Shown here in pieces: positions 13,501 through 25,545 of a stretch of DNA of 64,000 bases. Below the pieces are notes generated by a model, which saw only the letters and a program-made list of their open reading frames with translations, was not told where the DNA came from and did not search any database. Source of the DNA: Solanum dulcamara (lineage: Eukaryota > Streptophyta > Magnoliopsida > Solanales > Solanaceae); assembly GCF_947179165.1 (NCBI RefSeq), contig NC_077245.1:945001-1009000 (forward strand), read 5' to 3'. The translations under genes and the position numbers were made by a program. Position 1 is the stretch's first letter. Every line of letters starts with the position of its first letter.

Positions 13501-16500
13501 CACAATATCTTCTACTGCATCTGTGTACCCAGGTTACTGTCTACAGTTGACATTACTTTGTTTTTATCTAACTGTTTTTTCTTGAGAAAGAGAATACAAC
13601 AACAACAACAAGCCCAGTATAGTCCCACCATGTGGGGTCTGGGGAGGGTAGAGTGTACGCAGACCTAACCCCGACCTTGAAAGGTAGGGCGGCTGTTTCC
13701 GAAAGACCCTCGGCTTAAGAGAGAAGAACAAGAGAGGAGAAACAAGGAAAACAAGACATAGGTCAGTAGAGCCAAGCATATCGAAAACAATATAAAAATA
13801 TGAGAAATGAGAGCGAGAAAGTCAGGGCAGGAAAGACCGGAAAGAAAGGAGTATTAACTACTATAGATAAATAGGATACCCAAAGTAAACCGGACCAACA
13901 AATATAAGCAGTAATCAAATGCAAAAATCAAATGTTAATAAACAAATGAGCAAAACTACGACTACTATGGAGCAAAGATAAGCCACCTAGCCCACTATCT
14001 TAGTCTGAGTCCTCCACAGCCTCCTATCTAAGGCCATGTCCTCGGTGAGCTGCAACTGTGCCATATCATGTCTAATCACCTCTTCCCAATACTTCTTCGG
14101 CCTCCCTTTGCCCCTCCTGAAACCGTCCATAGCCAACCTCTCGCACCTCCGCATCTGTGTCTCTCCTCTTCACATGCCCAAACCATCTCAGTCTCGCTTC
14201 CCGCATCTTGTCCTTCACCGATGCCACTCCCACCTTGTCTCGGATATCTTCATTCCTAATTCTATCCATCCTAGTGTGCCCACACATCCACCGCAGCATT
14301 CGCATTTCCGCTACTTTCATCTTCTGGACATGAAGTTTCTTGATTGGCCAACACTCCGCCCCGTACAATAGAGTCGGTCTAACTACCACTTTGTAGAACT
14401 TGCTTTTGAGTTTTGATGGCACTTTCTTGTCACACAGCACTCCGGAGGCGAGCCTCCATTTCATCAAATTTCTTTTTAGTTGTCAAATTGGTTTTCTTTT
14501 GATATTGGAAAGATAAGCCTAATAGTCTGTCAAGACATCAGTTAGTAGATCTTTTAGGTTCTTTGTAAGTAGTCTAGGCTGTTCTTAACAACTTTTTGAA
14601 GGTCTCCAACATGTCCTTAATGCCGAGGAATACAATATTACCAGTTTCCAAAAAAAAAAATAGATATCAAAGAAAGATGTCATAGAAAGAGGGGAATTGT
14701 CACTGCTTCTGTTTCATATTGGAACTGTTGTTTCACTTCGTCTAATAGTTTAGAATTTTAAGATTATGTAAACTGGTCCACTCTTTGTTGGCTTTAAATG
14801 TTAAGTTGTATAAATTTGGATTCTGGAAGCATGTAGGTGGTGTTAGATATTGTTGTTTCTAAATAAGAATAAGGAAATAGTAAAAAAAAAATGTTCAGAA
14901 TATTCAAAACTATTTGATTCTCCAAGAAGAGTTAGGATGATGTTCAATCTAAAGTAGAAGTGAATGTTAGTATTTTCCAAAAATAAGGCATAATCTAAAT
15001 ACTTTTGTCTTTACAAAAGCTCTTCTTGCTTTCTTGTTTCTTTCTGTGGGTGTGGTGAGGGTATGGAAACCTCTTCTTTTACTATCAAATTTCTCGTGTA
15101 TGCGTATATGTGTATCAGTATATGTATGTACTTATTTTATGTCTCCTTTGACCTTCAAATGTAGGTTGTTCTAAGTCTTGAGGGTCCTTAACCCATTGTA
15201 TGAATCTTTTTACAGTGTCTTTTCTGTAATGCATGGTTTTGTCCAAGGGCTAAAGAGTTCTTTCAAAATTGTTGTGAAAGCGCATAATGCAGTGTCAGCT
15301 GTCTTTTACAGGCTGGGACATATATCAAGGAATTTGTTCATGGAGATTTTGGTCGCACTCAACCCAGGTATAAAGTGGTTATGTATCGTCTTATCTATTT
15401 AGTTTAGCATTGGGCTTCTCTCTTTGTCATTATATGGTTTCTATTAGCTCCATTACTTTATTATCATCGTTGAATGCTTCCCCAATAATACTTCTTAAAA
15501 AGACATTCCCTAGAAATGTTGTACTCTGAGGGGCCGTAGTGCAACCATTGAGAGGATTATGATCTGCTGAATAGTGAGGAAATTACCAGGGAGACCAAAT
15601 GGCAGATTTATGCTTGTGTTCTGCATTTGATTAGAGGTTTTATAGGTTAACTGGAGTAGGAATAATAACAACAACAATATACCCAGTGAAATCCCACACG
15701 TGGGGTTTGGGCAGGGTAGGATGTACGTAGACCTTACCACTACCTCATGGAGATAGAGAGACTGTTTCCGAAAGACCCTCGGCTCAAAAGTCACAGTCAC
15801 AAATAACAGAAAAAAAAATATATATAGCATAAAGGCAAAAAAACGAATAACAAGAATAATAACGATAGCAAAGTAATGTGATAATCAAAGACAATAACAA
15901 GAACAATAACGATAGCGATGCAAATTTTACAGAACAAGAACAATAGCAAGAACAATAACGATAGCAAAGTAATGTGATAAAGTGATAATCAAAGGCAGTA
16001 AAATGAATAACAAGAATAATAACGATAGCAAAGTAATGTGATAATCAAAGGCAATAACAAGAACAATAATGATAGCGATGCAAATTTTACAGAACAAGAA
16101 CAATAGCAAGAACAATAACGATAGCAAAGTAATGTGATAAAGTGATAATCAAAGGCAGTAACAACACAACTATAAAGGCACACCTAGACCTACGACCATC
16201 CTAAATCGGCACACGACCAGACATCATTCTACTCCTACTAGCCTTCTACCCTAATCTGCGACCTCCACTCCTTTCTATCTAAGGTCATGTCTTCGGTGAT
16301 ATGGAGTAGCGCCCTATCTTGTCTAATCACCTCTCTCTAATACTTTTTCGGTCTACCCCTACCCCTCCGCATGACCCCCAAATCCAACCGCTTGCATCTC
16401 TTAACTGGGGCGTCGACACCCCTCCTCTGCACATGCTCAAACCATCTCAGTCTCGCTTCTCTCATCTTGTCTGTCACAGATGCCACTCCCACCTTCTCCC

Positions 16501-17869
16501 GAACAACCTCATTCCTGATCTTATCACTTCTAGTGTGTCCATACATCTATCTCAGCATCCTCATCTCTGCCACATGCATCTTCTGAACATGAGAGTTCTT
16601 TACTGGCCAACACTCCACTCTATATAACAATGTTGGTCTAACCACCGTTTTGTAGAACTTACGTATAAGTTTAGGTGGTACTTTCTTATCACATAGGACT
16701 CCAGAGGCAAGCCTCCATTTCATCCACGCTGCCCCAATGCGATGCGTGACATCATCATCGATGTCCCCACTATTCTGGATAATGGATTCAAGATATTTAA
16801 AGCTTTCTGTCTTGAAGATAGGTTGAGTGGCAAGCCTCACTTCCATGCCCTCTTCCTCCATCGCAACACTAAATTTGCATTCCAAGTATTCTATTTTGGT
16901 CCTGCTCAATCTGAACTCTTTGGACTCCAGTGTTTGTCTCCAAACCTCCAGCCTATCGTTAACTCTATCTCGAGTCTCATCAATCAAAACTATGTCATCC
17001 GCAAATAGCATACACCATGGAACCTCCTCCTGAATAGACCTTGTCAGCTCATCCATCACAATGGCAAAAAGGAAAGGATTTAGCACAGATCCCTGATGTA
17101 GTCCTATCTCAACAGGAAAATACTCTGAGTCACCTATTAGGAATAATAGTAATTAATTTTCTTTGGCAAAAAAGTTAGTACTTTGGTCCTCATTTAGCAA
17201 GTACTCCTATTAGGAACTCTTTATGCATTGGTAGTATGGTCAAACTCAATAATTTTTTTACTACACACTTATCCCAAAAAAGAAAGGTTTGGTTACTATA
17301 TAGGAGACTGACCCTCTTCCCTTTGGGAGGGGGATAAGTTCCTGTAAAATTGAGATGGACCCTTGGAGAAATTATATCTTTCCACTACCCAATGATGAAA
17401 TGACCACGTCTGTTTGACAGTAGCAGCATATATTAACCATGGCAGCTCAGTAGAAGCTGGAATAGTTCACCATCTAACAATAATATTCTACTTTATGACT
17501 TATCAGAAAAAAACTACTTTATGTGCATCATCTAGTGTTATAGTTACAGGGCCGTGGTATTAATCACTGCAAGGAAAAACTCGAGGACCTTTTAAATTTA
17601 TGTTCTATAGCTGATATTTGTATTGTTGTACGGATTTGGATGAAGAGCCTGTCCCTGTTTGTGTCAACAATAAGAGGACATAATTTAGTATGTGATACTT
17701 ATTGTATCCAATTATTGAGCTCTGTCGATCTACTTGTCACATCTTCAACTATAAATTTACAAACTTTCTTGTCTGCTGCAGTATCGGTTCAATTCTTGGT
17801 TGCAGAACAGAGATACTGCAACTCGATGTTACGGATGTGAAAATGGATTGCTTTCAGGCAGAAGAATGA
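7521..17869 (+). CDS. PUS10: tRNA pseudouridine synthase Pus10
   Basis: Fifteen exons: 7521-7679, 8388-8746, 8946-9066, 9325-9439, 10165-10328, 10463-10534, 11642-11710, 11800-11880, 11961-12080, 12191-12265, 12381-12461, 13316-13389, 13472-13532, 15312-15367, 17782-17869. They close in phase to 564 aa. Pus10 enzymes isomerise uridine to pseudouridine in the T-arm of tRNA (positions 54/55 in archaea and animals). The N-terminal half carries two CxxC pairs (C55/C58 in GACVRCIFR and C110/C113 in NFCKICLG) that fit the zinc-binding accessory domain. The catalytic half has [19 protein letters not shown]; the catalytic aspartate lies in [16 protein letters not shown] (residues 375-390, D378/D380). 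The C-terminal family blocks [15 protein letters not shown] and [18 protein letters not shown] are intact. The start at 7521 is the first ATG in frame; an ATG at residue 4 is also possible. Intron 4 appears to use a GC donor (9440-9441). Introns 11, 13 and 14 hold a MITE and two LINE copies. I see no frameshift, so the gene looks functional. Confidence 0.92.
12571..12967. mobile_element. MITE in PUS10 intron 11 (TAA target duplication)
   Basis: Terminal inverted repeats GGGTGTGTTCGGTA at the left and TACCGAACACACCC at the right flank a 397-bp non-coding body. A TAA trinucleotide lies directly outside both ends (12568-12570 and 12968-12970). This fits a PIF/Harbinger (Tourist-like) MITE. The body includes a G-rich run at 12708-12750. 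The exact superfamily is inferred from the 3-bp target duplication. Confidence 0.8.
13597..14464 (-). mobile_element. 5'-truncated RTE-like LINE in PUS10 intron 13
   Basis: Read on the minus strand, 14464 to about 13980 encodes the C-terminal part of a plant non-LTR reverse transcriptase ([44 protein letters not shown]). A frame shift near 14110 precedes the stretch [20 protein letters not shown]. The 3' UTR then runs to a TTG-repeat tail at 13597-13613. The copy is truncated at its 5' end near 14464, just before the conserved MKWRLASG block. It lies antisense to PUS10. I could not find a clear target-site duplication. The LINE call is firm; the RTE clade is inferred from the TTG tail. Confidence 0.85.
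15668..17137 (-). mobile_element. RTE-like LINE in PUS10 intron 14, with 11-bp target duplication
   Basis: Antisense to PUS10. Minus-strand translation from 17137 to 16340 gives reverse-transcriptase sequence including the catalytic FADD box ([13 protein letters not shown]), then [15 protein letters not shown] and MRMLR, with several frame breaks. The 3' UTR ends in TTGTTG at 15668. The 11-bp sequence TAGGAATAATA lies on both sides (15657-15667 and 17138-17148), which fixes the ends of the insertion and shows that the copy was already 5'-truncated when it inserted. It belongs to the same family as the copy at 13597-14464. The 3' UTR carries an internal 160-bp tandem duplication. Confidence 0.88.
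15845..16164. repeat. 160-bp tandem duplication in the LINE 3' UTR
   Basis: Two nearly identical 160-bp units, 15845-16004 and 16005-16164. Each contains the run CAAAGTAATGTGATAA and smaller AACGATAGC/AACAATA subrepeats. Only a few bases differ, so the duplication is recent compared with the decay of the LINE coding part. Confidence 0.9.
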
Positions 17870-19201
17870 AAGTACTATAGTATTCTTGGATCCAGGAATT
17901 TGCATTTGAAAATTAGTTTTACATCCCTCTTTTGGTGCGACATGTTGTATGCATCATAAGATGAGATCTTCTACTATTTAATATGTATGATGAAACACCT
18001 GCAAAATCAGTTGATCATAGATGCAGTCTTTCCAATTCCTAGCGGCAGAAGCAGAACGTAGATGCCATAGCCTTTGTATGACTATAAATGCTTCTCGTTA
18101 AGGATAAAATGAAACGTGTAAAGTCAATTATTCTAAGAGCCCGTTTGGATGAGCTTAAAAAAAGTAACTTTTATGTATGAATTGTTTTTAGAACTTTAAA
18201 GTGCTGAAAGTTATTTTTATAAATAAGCAGTTGAGTGTTTGGATAAAAGTACTTAAATGAGGAAAATTATGTGAATTTTAGGGTTAAAAGAATAAAAAGG
18301 GTAGTTTGGGAATTTAGTTAAAATATAAGGGATATAAAAGTAATTTTCATGGTCAAAGAAAATGACTTTAAACACTTGGAAAAAAAAAGTTAAGGAATTC
18401 TAACTTTTCATTTTTGATTGACTTTAAGAACTTTCTGGCTTAAAGTTAGCATTAGGCAAACACGTTCAAAAGCTGAAAAGGGGCTTTAAGTTGGTTTTGA
18501 CCAACTTAAAGCCAATACAAACGGACTCTAAATATAGAAATTATGTCATTCTCTGAACAGACTAATGAAGAAATAGTGTTAGATAAACTGGAACATTGGA
18601 CTAATATTTAATAATTTTTTGTTACAAAAAGAGGAAAAGGTAATATCCAAATATAGCAATTTCCCTTTCATAGGAGTATTATGTACACATCGTTGTTCAG
18701 AGACGCATCATCAACCAAAAAACTTTGCTTTTTCCCCCAAATTTTTGACTTGGAAGACAAAGAAGTGTAATAAAGATGAGACCGTATAAAATGAATATTC
18801 ATCAAATTGACTATTTTTCGATTTGTTCTTTTGTCGATGGGGCTCATCAGGAGGATTTATCCTCCAGTGTGACTCGAACCCTCTAAAAAAGATTTATTGT
18901 GTTTGCCAGCTTTATTCACTCAGGATAAGGTGCATGGAAAACAATAAAAACAAAGAAACTACATCAGTGGTTATACTATATGAGAAGTTGATCTAGTTAA
19001 AATTCTTTCCCGTGCATTCTTCATGCCAAATAGTTGACCCATACTTGTTTGGAACTGAGCCATAGTTATTGCACCCTTCCGCAAAAGGAACCCCGAATGA
19101 TGCTAAAACGGTGGGAGCCTCACCAACTATGGGGACATCAAAATCAACCCACCTTATTGTGTTCCACTATTTTCCTTATTATTACCTGTACAAACATCAT
19201 T
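17870..19201. other. Intergenic region between convergent PUS10 and POP
   Basis: This holds the 3' UTRs of two genes that point towards each other, and a Tourist-like MITE at 18137-18528. Near 18868-18884 the minus strand reads GGGTTCGAGTC, a pol III B-box-like string, so 18835-18910 may be a SINE scrap; this is weak. No coding sequence was found. Confidence 0.5.
18137..18528. mobile_element. Tourist-like MITE, 392 bp
   Basis: The left end GAGCCCGTTTGGATG and the right end ACAAACGGACTC form imperfect inverted repeats. TAA is duplicated at 18134-18136 and 18529-18531. The internal sequence (TTTATAAATAAGCAGTTGAGTGTTTGGATAA, here named by its first and last parts) recurs in the larger element at 40287-41523, so the two are family members. 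No coding capacity. Confidence 0.82.
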
Positions 19202-22200
19202 TTACTCAACCCAAGCAGCACCCAACTCTTTAGCCATGAATGCATATCTGTCTGCAGCTTCATCAATCTGCAATGCACGTTAATAAAGATTCAATAATCC
19301 GACTTTCCTAATCGACACCTCGGGTCATTAGTTGAGCTCACCGGGGCATTACTACCACGGCTACTATCAACCCCGAGCCCTCGAGGTTGCTAAAGAAATG
19401 GTTATTGGTAAGAAGCTTACAAGTTTTTGTGTTGGGCGTCCACATCCATGACCAGCCTTACATTCGATCCTACCAATGATAGGGTTGGTCTGCGGACTTT
19501 TCTTCTCACTCGTGCACAGGACATATTGCATAGTCTGAAGAACATGTCGCAATGGAGTTTAGGTTATATGTACTGACAATGTAAAATTATTATTTTAACA
19601 TGATTTGGCTAATAAGTAACTTACAGCCAATAGTTTTAATGAGTGCAATGGAACCACCCTATCATCATGATCTGCAGTCAATAGCATGATGGAAGGGTAT
19701 TGAACAAATGCTAAATTGTCAAATTGTTCCCATGGCCTCCTCACATTATGCAGTGGTGAATACCTGAAGAGAAAAATAGATGAGTATCTTCTTGTACGTG
19801 ATGAATCCGATACGTACCTAACAACATTTTTGAAGAGTCATAGTTTTTTAAGTGAGGTTAGTGTAAAAGAATTGAATTCATGAACTCACTTGATTAGCCA
19901 CTGAAACTCTTCCTCCTTATCAGAACAACCAAAATCAGAGGTCCATGCATGGCCTAATGAGAAATGGAAAATAAATTGTAACATACAGAAGCAACAACCA
20001 AAATAGTAGCAAAAAAAAAACTGACCTATAGTGAATTTGTGAAATCTAAGCATATCCATAACACCAACATGAGCAAGAGCACAGCCAAAAAGATCAGGTC
20101 TCTGCAATAATGAAGATCCCAGAGTTAATAAGCACTAGAATCAGGGGCGGAGCTACCCTTCTCCGAGGGATTTCATTGTTCCTTCACCAGAAAAATACAT
20201 TATGTATATACGTCTTTTTAATTATTTTCTTTAATGTATAAATACTATATTTGATACCCCTTGGCTTCTTTGTAAGATAACTGTGATGTTGGGGTACCTC
20301 GACTAATTTCTATTTGTTATCTTCCACCAGCATAGGTATAGGGTTTGTCTGATCACCTAGTATTTTTGCCTTGACTGAAATTTGAACTTGACACATCATA
20401 ATTTTCAACCTACTAGGCCACAATCTTGGGTGCATTTACTTTCTTAAAATTTTGAATCCATTTAGTGAAAATCCTGACTTTGCCAGTTAACTAGAATATA
20501 ACAAAACTAAAAGTCGACATATTGAGCTAAGAGCTTTACTAATATACACCGACAACCGAAATGTTTCTTACACAATTAGGTCACCTAAAAGTTTATAGCA
20601 AACATGAACTCGTAACCTGCAAAACGTTGTATGTTACCTATTACAACAGGTAAAACAACACTATTGGCATATATATAACTTAAACACGAACTAATATCTG
20701 AAGTACCTGATTGACACAGGCTCCAACAAGAAGGCCACCATTGCTTCCACCTTCAATACACAACTTATGTGGCTGTGTATAACCAGCAGTTACAAGATAC
20801 TCAGCAGCAGAAATAAAGTCATCAAAACAATTTTGCTTTTTGTTAAGAGCACCAGCTTTGTACCACTCTTCTCCATATTCTCCGCCACCACGAATATTTG
20901 CTATACAAAATACTACACCTAAATGCTTCGCGAGCACAACGCGAGCAGCAGAAAAATGTGGTGTAATACTAACATTGAATCCTCCGTATCCGAATAATAA
21001 ACAAGGGTTGCATCCATCCAGAGAAATACCCTTTCTAGACACTATGAACATAGGTATCTTCACACCATCTTTACTTGGCACGAATACCTGCAAATGAAGT
21101 CACGTTCACAAGAAGAATCGGTAAAAAAAAGCAATTTTTTTTATCCGTATATATAAATTGTTGAATCTAGTTGACACATGGGAAGCTTCTATCCTATGTT
21201 GCCAAAGGTGGTTTAAAAAACTGTTTTAGTTCTCAACATTCTTGCATTTCGGAATTCTGTTGTTAGAATTTCTGGTTCTGCCACTGAGTTACAAAGTTGT
21301 AAAATTGGTTGGATTTAACAACACGAAAAGAGAGATGCAAGAACCTACAAGGCAATCACTATTTCAGACATGTTTAAGACAACAAGAGGCATTTTGTTAC
21401 ATAATAATGTCAGTTTACGACCACAAGATTCAAAAGTCTCATTTACTTTCTTATACTTCGAAACTCCGTGTCAGGTCAAAATCAGACAAATAAATTGAAA
21501 CGAAGGGGGTAAATGATTTATTTTGCGGAAACTAATTGAATGCACACACAAATGCAACATCTTCAAGTATAGATTTTAATACTCCATCATGATTTAATTA
21601 TGTTTATAAAATCTTATGTAATTTTTCTTACTCATAAGTATCATCACAAAAATTGTCTAAAGTGCAAAAGTTCGTTCACCTGATTAACTTGGAACTCTGT
21701 CCGATCAAATCCAGGCACGACGATTTCTCGAAAAACTTTAAGATCGGGAACTTCACCTTTAAGATTACACTCATATATCAATTCAGGGATCAGGAAGTTC
21801 ATAAATCCAATAAAAACAGAATCATCTTTTCGACGAGCTGAAATTCCCGATACTCTGCCAATATCAATAGGTAAATGATGCAGCAACGCCCCTGTTTCTA
21901 AATCTCTCAACTGCAGAACATTCTTCACATCTCTCAAATAACTCACAACAAGTTGATTGTCGTTAACAGCAACAGCTGATTGTAGCACATCCTTTTCGTC
22001 CTCTTCAATTATGTCAAACCAAAAATCAGGATTTTCGATGTCTACTCTGATTAATTTGTACTTTGGAGCATCCTTGTTAGTTTGAAAAGTGAAAATAGTG
22101 CCGTTATGTGCAACATAATCGTACGAGGCATCAAATTTATCGACAAGCTTGTTAAAGGGAAGCACGTCATCGCGTCTACCTTTGTAACCTTCAATGCCAT

Positions 22201-25200
22201 TAGGCAGTGAAGATAAATCACAGTAGTATAATTTGTTGACAGTATCACAGTTCCTGAAAATGTATAAGAGAACATACTGCAAAACAAAACAGAAATTTTT
22301 TATTTAGACAAAACGAATATTTTTGAGCAGTTATCATTGTACCATTCAGGGGTGTCAAAATGGGAGTATTGGGCTGAATTTGGGCATGTGAAAATGGACT
22401 GAGACATTGAGTTGATAAATGAACCGCCTAAAAGTGACTTGGGTTGAAATGCCTTGGACTGAAATGGGCTAAAAAGCTTGTTGAAACTCAGCCTAACCTG
22501 TTCAATTTTTATTAAGTTTTAACCGTAAATATCACTATATTTATTGAAGCAAGAGTTTTTCTTAATTGTTATTATTTGACCTTTTCTTCAGATTTCAGGT
22601 TGTTTTGTTGAAGGAGTTATCTTAGGAAGTTTGTTTCACTTGGACTTGTATTTAAATGTAAATTACATCTAATACATTCAACATTTTTGTGGCACTAATT
22701 TCTATGGCAGTAAAATCCTTATTTTTTGTTCGCTCTCACCGTCCACAAACACTACAGTTGTCAATGTCAACAACACTACGGGCACAACTACATGGTATTC
22801 CAGTTCAATCTTGTTTCACAACTTCCTATTAAACTCAATGGAAGTCACAACTTCGTTACCTGGAAGGGGCAATTATCTGTGCTTATGCATGAACAACCAC
22901 CTTTATGGTCTCCTTTGAATGGAGTAGATCCGTTCATATGACTGTAGAGGTAGTGACATGTATGACCATAGAGAATTGCGCCTTCCATGTTGCAAAGTTG
23001 TGGCTTCCGCTAGTTTTAACAGGAAGTTGTGAAGCAGGATTGAATTGGATTAACATAGTTGTGCCGGTTAGTGTTGTCAAGATCGATAACTCTAGTGTAG
23101 GGTGCCATTTGTGGAAGGTGGGAGGGAAAAAAGAAGTTGTATTTCCATTTATTAATATAACATATTGTATCAATTAGCATAATCATCCTTATTATGTATT
23201 TCCTCTTCTTGTATTTTGAATCAATATCTAACCAGTACAAGTCCGAATTAATTTTTAAAAAATTTATCTTGAAAAGTATTTATTTTAAGATTAAGGTAGA
23301 TTTAGAATTAACAAGTACTAATTACCTTTCCATCTTCAGTCACTGAAACTATATGTCTATGCATTGGATTTTCTGGATCTTTCCAACATAATATATCATC
23401 AGATTGATCAGTACCCAAACTATGATAATAAACTTGCTGGTGAAAATTTGCATTTGTCTCTCTTCCAACGTCCAAATTTTCGCCGCTTCTGAGTAGAAAA
23501 ATCTCAAGATTTTAGAATTAAATCATACCAAAATAGTGGAAATTATCTTCTTACATTATCAGGTCATTTAAAAGGTACATAATAAACAATAACCATCCAT
23601 AATAAGCAGGGGCAGATTTAGGGTATATGATAGGGGTTCATTATATTATCGATGCATACAAGTTAAATTAAATAGAAAAAAGTACAACTTTATCAATGCT
23701 TACTTGGGAGCTGGATAACGGCTGTAGAAAAATCCTTTACTATCACGGGTCCAGCTAACATTTGAGAACTTAACCTAAAGAGAACAAAACTACAATCACA
23801 ACAATATAGCAGTACAATATATTTTTTTTATACTGTCAGCATATATAACGACATATTATACGTTTTCAAGAACGTACCCACAAAATTGTATCAGGCTCGT
23901 CGCGTTTATCTTCCACCCTCACAACTTTGATAGTCACCCAATCACTTCCACTTGAACTGATACCATATGCCAAATATTTAGCATCCTCACTAATTGCACA
24001 TAAACTCAAAGCCACTGTTCCATCTTCACTAAGTGTGTTTGGATCAAGCAAAACCTCTGGTTTTCCATCCAAATTATCCTAAATAACAAAAAACAATCCA
24101 TACAAATAAGATTAGTCATTAAATAAAGGAAAAGATTCAAATTTATATATCCCTCTAGAGTTTATTACTATGAAATATCTTGATTTTACGCTAGATCATT
24201 CATAACATTGTTATTAGTAAATGGTCTCTTATTTGTCCTAGATTCTAACATAGAAATATAGTGCTTACTGGCAACTTTTCAGCCTTGTCTTTGAAAAATA
24301 GTCATTATAACATGGAAAATAACGCTGAAATGTATGGCTATTTGTGAATTTTACCTGATTTTAAACGAATTCCAACATGCACGTGGTGTAATATAATTAA
24401 TATTCATGTCAAAATAACTTTGAGAAAAAGGACCAAATTTACCCCTTGTTATTTTGGCTAAGTTTCCCTCAGTTATACTTCAAGTTGGAGGTCTGTTACA
24501 TTAAATTTAGAGACAAATACAAAATGACTTGTTAATTAGCAATTATGAACGACCTTAGAGTATAATGGTGGGTAAAATTAAACTATTATTGTGAATTACC
24601 TGAACGTAAAGGACTTTTTGAGGTTGAAGACCCGTGTTATGGAAGTAGAAGTACTTATCACCAGCCCTAAATGGAACATCATACTTGGGAAAATCGAATA
24701 ATTTTGTGAGTTTTATCCTTAGCTTTTCTCTTGTCTCACAAGTCTTGAGCATCGAGTCAGTCAAAATCATTTGTTTCTCGACAAACTCTTTTGTCTCCTC
24801 TGAGTCTGGATCCTCAAGCCTAAAGAGACAACGTTAAAAAACACAAAATAAATTTAAAAACTCAAAAGTTATACCCACTATATTTCATTTTATACGACAG
24901 TATTCAACGAACAATAATGTTGAACAATTAGAAATATGAACAAGGGATTCACAAATATTAAAATGTCATACCTAAAATTTGAACCTAGCCTAAAGTAATT
25001 TTTGAACCTCCTCTCCTACTAAACTAGAATCTTTCTCTATATACAATTCAATTGAAATCTCTTGCCACAAGTTATGCCTTGAGTTATTAATTTAAGAAGG
25101 AAAAACTTATAACTTGTGGTTTTAAGCATGGCATGCCTCCATAATATTTGTATAGCTACAACAACATGTCATTAATTCAAGATAAGATATTATATCGTAA

Positions 25201-25410
25201 AAATTTAAAGTTAAAGTAATCATGTGTCATTCTATTTCAATCAGACTAAGTTTAAAAGAATATCATATAAAATAAAACAGAAGAAGTACATACGTACCAT
25301 CTATAAGGATCAGGAACGTCCACGCTATGGTAGTTATCAACAACAGATTCATCACGGCGAGCAAACGGGTATGTCCAGCTGGTCTCATCCGTGGCCGGAA
25401 GCGAACCCAT
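19202..25410 (-). CDS. POP: Prolyl oligopeptidase (S9A family)
   Basis: Twelve exons in transcript order: 25410-25298, 24819-24600, 24078-23878, 23774-23704, 23488-23326, 22276-21680, 21087-20707, 20101-20026, 19953-19890, 19763-19625, 19534-19421, 19267-19202. All introns are GT-AG and the frame closes to 734 aa, the usual length. The enzyme is a cytosolic serine peptidase that cuts short peptides after proline. The N-terminal cap and propeller start [15 protein letters not shown] with [18 protein letters not shown] and include [17 protein letters not shown]. The catalytic domain has [28 protein letters not shown], the nucleophile S570 in [10 protein letters not shown]662 in [13 protein letters not shown] and H704 in [12 protein letters not shown], so the triad is complete. 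The start at 25410 is the only ATG ahead of the conserved block. There is no signal or transit peptide. Introns carry a hAT MITE (20142-20489) and inverted gag relics (22743-23100). No damage is seen. Confidence 0.95.
20142..20489. mobile_element. hAT-like MITE in a POP intron
   Basis: The left end is CAGGGGCGGAGCTA; the right end, AATCCTGACTTTGCCAGTTA, resembles its decayed inverse. A perfect 8-bp target duplication, ACTAGAAT, lies at 20134-20141 and 20490-20497, as expected for hAT elements. It is 348 bp, has no coding sequence, and sits between exons 7 and 8 of the prolyl oligopeptidase gene. Related start sequences occur at about 23609 and 28668. Confidence 0.85.
22347..22520. mobile_element. 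Possible hAT-type terminal fragment in a POP intron
   Basis: The sequence from 22347 begins CAGGGGTGTCAAAATGGG, which resembles a common hAT terminus in plants, and is followed by TGGGCTGAA/TGGGCTAAA motifs. I could not find the matching opposite end, so this is either a one-ended relic or a chance match. Its right limit is approximate. Confidence 0.4.
22743..23100. mobile_element. Head-to-head pair of copia gag fragments in a POP intron
   Basis: The plus strand at about 22790-22900 encodes [20 protein letters not shown] and the minus strand at about 23060-22940 encodes [20 protein letters not shown]. Both match the N-terminal gag motif of Ty1/copia retrotransposons. The two stretches align as an imperfect inverted repeat over about 145 bp (roughly 22743-22887 against 22950-23100). 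No integrase, reverse transcriptase or LTR is present. The transcript of this intron could fold back on itself. Confidence 0.72.
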
Positions 25411-25533
25411 TCTTATCGGAGAGTTTATTTCGATCAACGTTGAAATTAACAATGTAGCGTTGCTTAACGTGAATTAAAGGGGTGTTTTTCGGAGTCTTTG
25501 AAGTAGGAAAAACGTTGCTTATTCAACCAGTAA

Positions 25534-25542
25534 ATATATATA
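25534..25542 (-). promoter_or_regulatory. Candidate TATA box of the POP gene
   Basis: TATATATAT read on the minus strand, about 125 bases upstream of the POP start codon at 25410. The spacing suits a core promoter with a leader of 90-100 bases. The background is AT-rich, so this is only a candidate. Confidence 0.45.
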
Positions 25543-25545
25543 AGA

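Noticed and set aside
14036..14371. Plus-strand open frames over the LINE at 13597-14464
   Set aside because: They are antisense shadows of the reverse-transcriptase reading frame on the minus strand.
15840..16170. CRISPR-like regular repeats
   Set aside because: Just two 160-bp units with no unique spacers, inside a LINE 3' UTR of a plant genome.
16319..17033. Several plus-strand frames over the second LINE
   Set aside because: Shadows of the minus-strand LINE coding sequence.
18840..18920. Possible tRNA gene because of GGGTTCGAGTC on the minus strand
   Set aside because: No cloverleaf can be built and no A-box at the right distance; at best a SINE scrap.
19367..19552. 61-aa frame as a separate minus-strand gene
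   Set aside because: It contains exon 11 of prolyl oligopeptidase (catalytic His) plus intron flanks.
22726..23177. Short frames that could be a gene inside the POP intron
   Set aside because: They are gag pieces of copia retrotransposons in inverted orientation.
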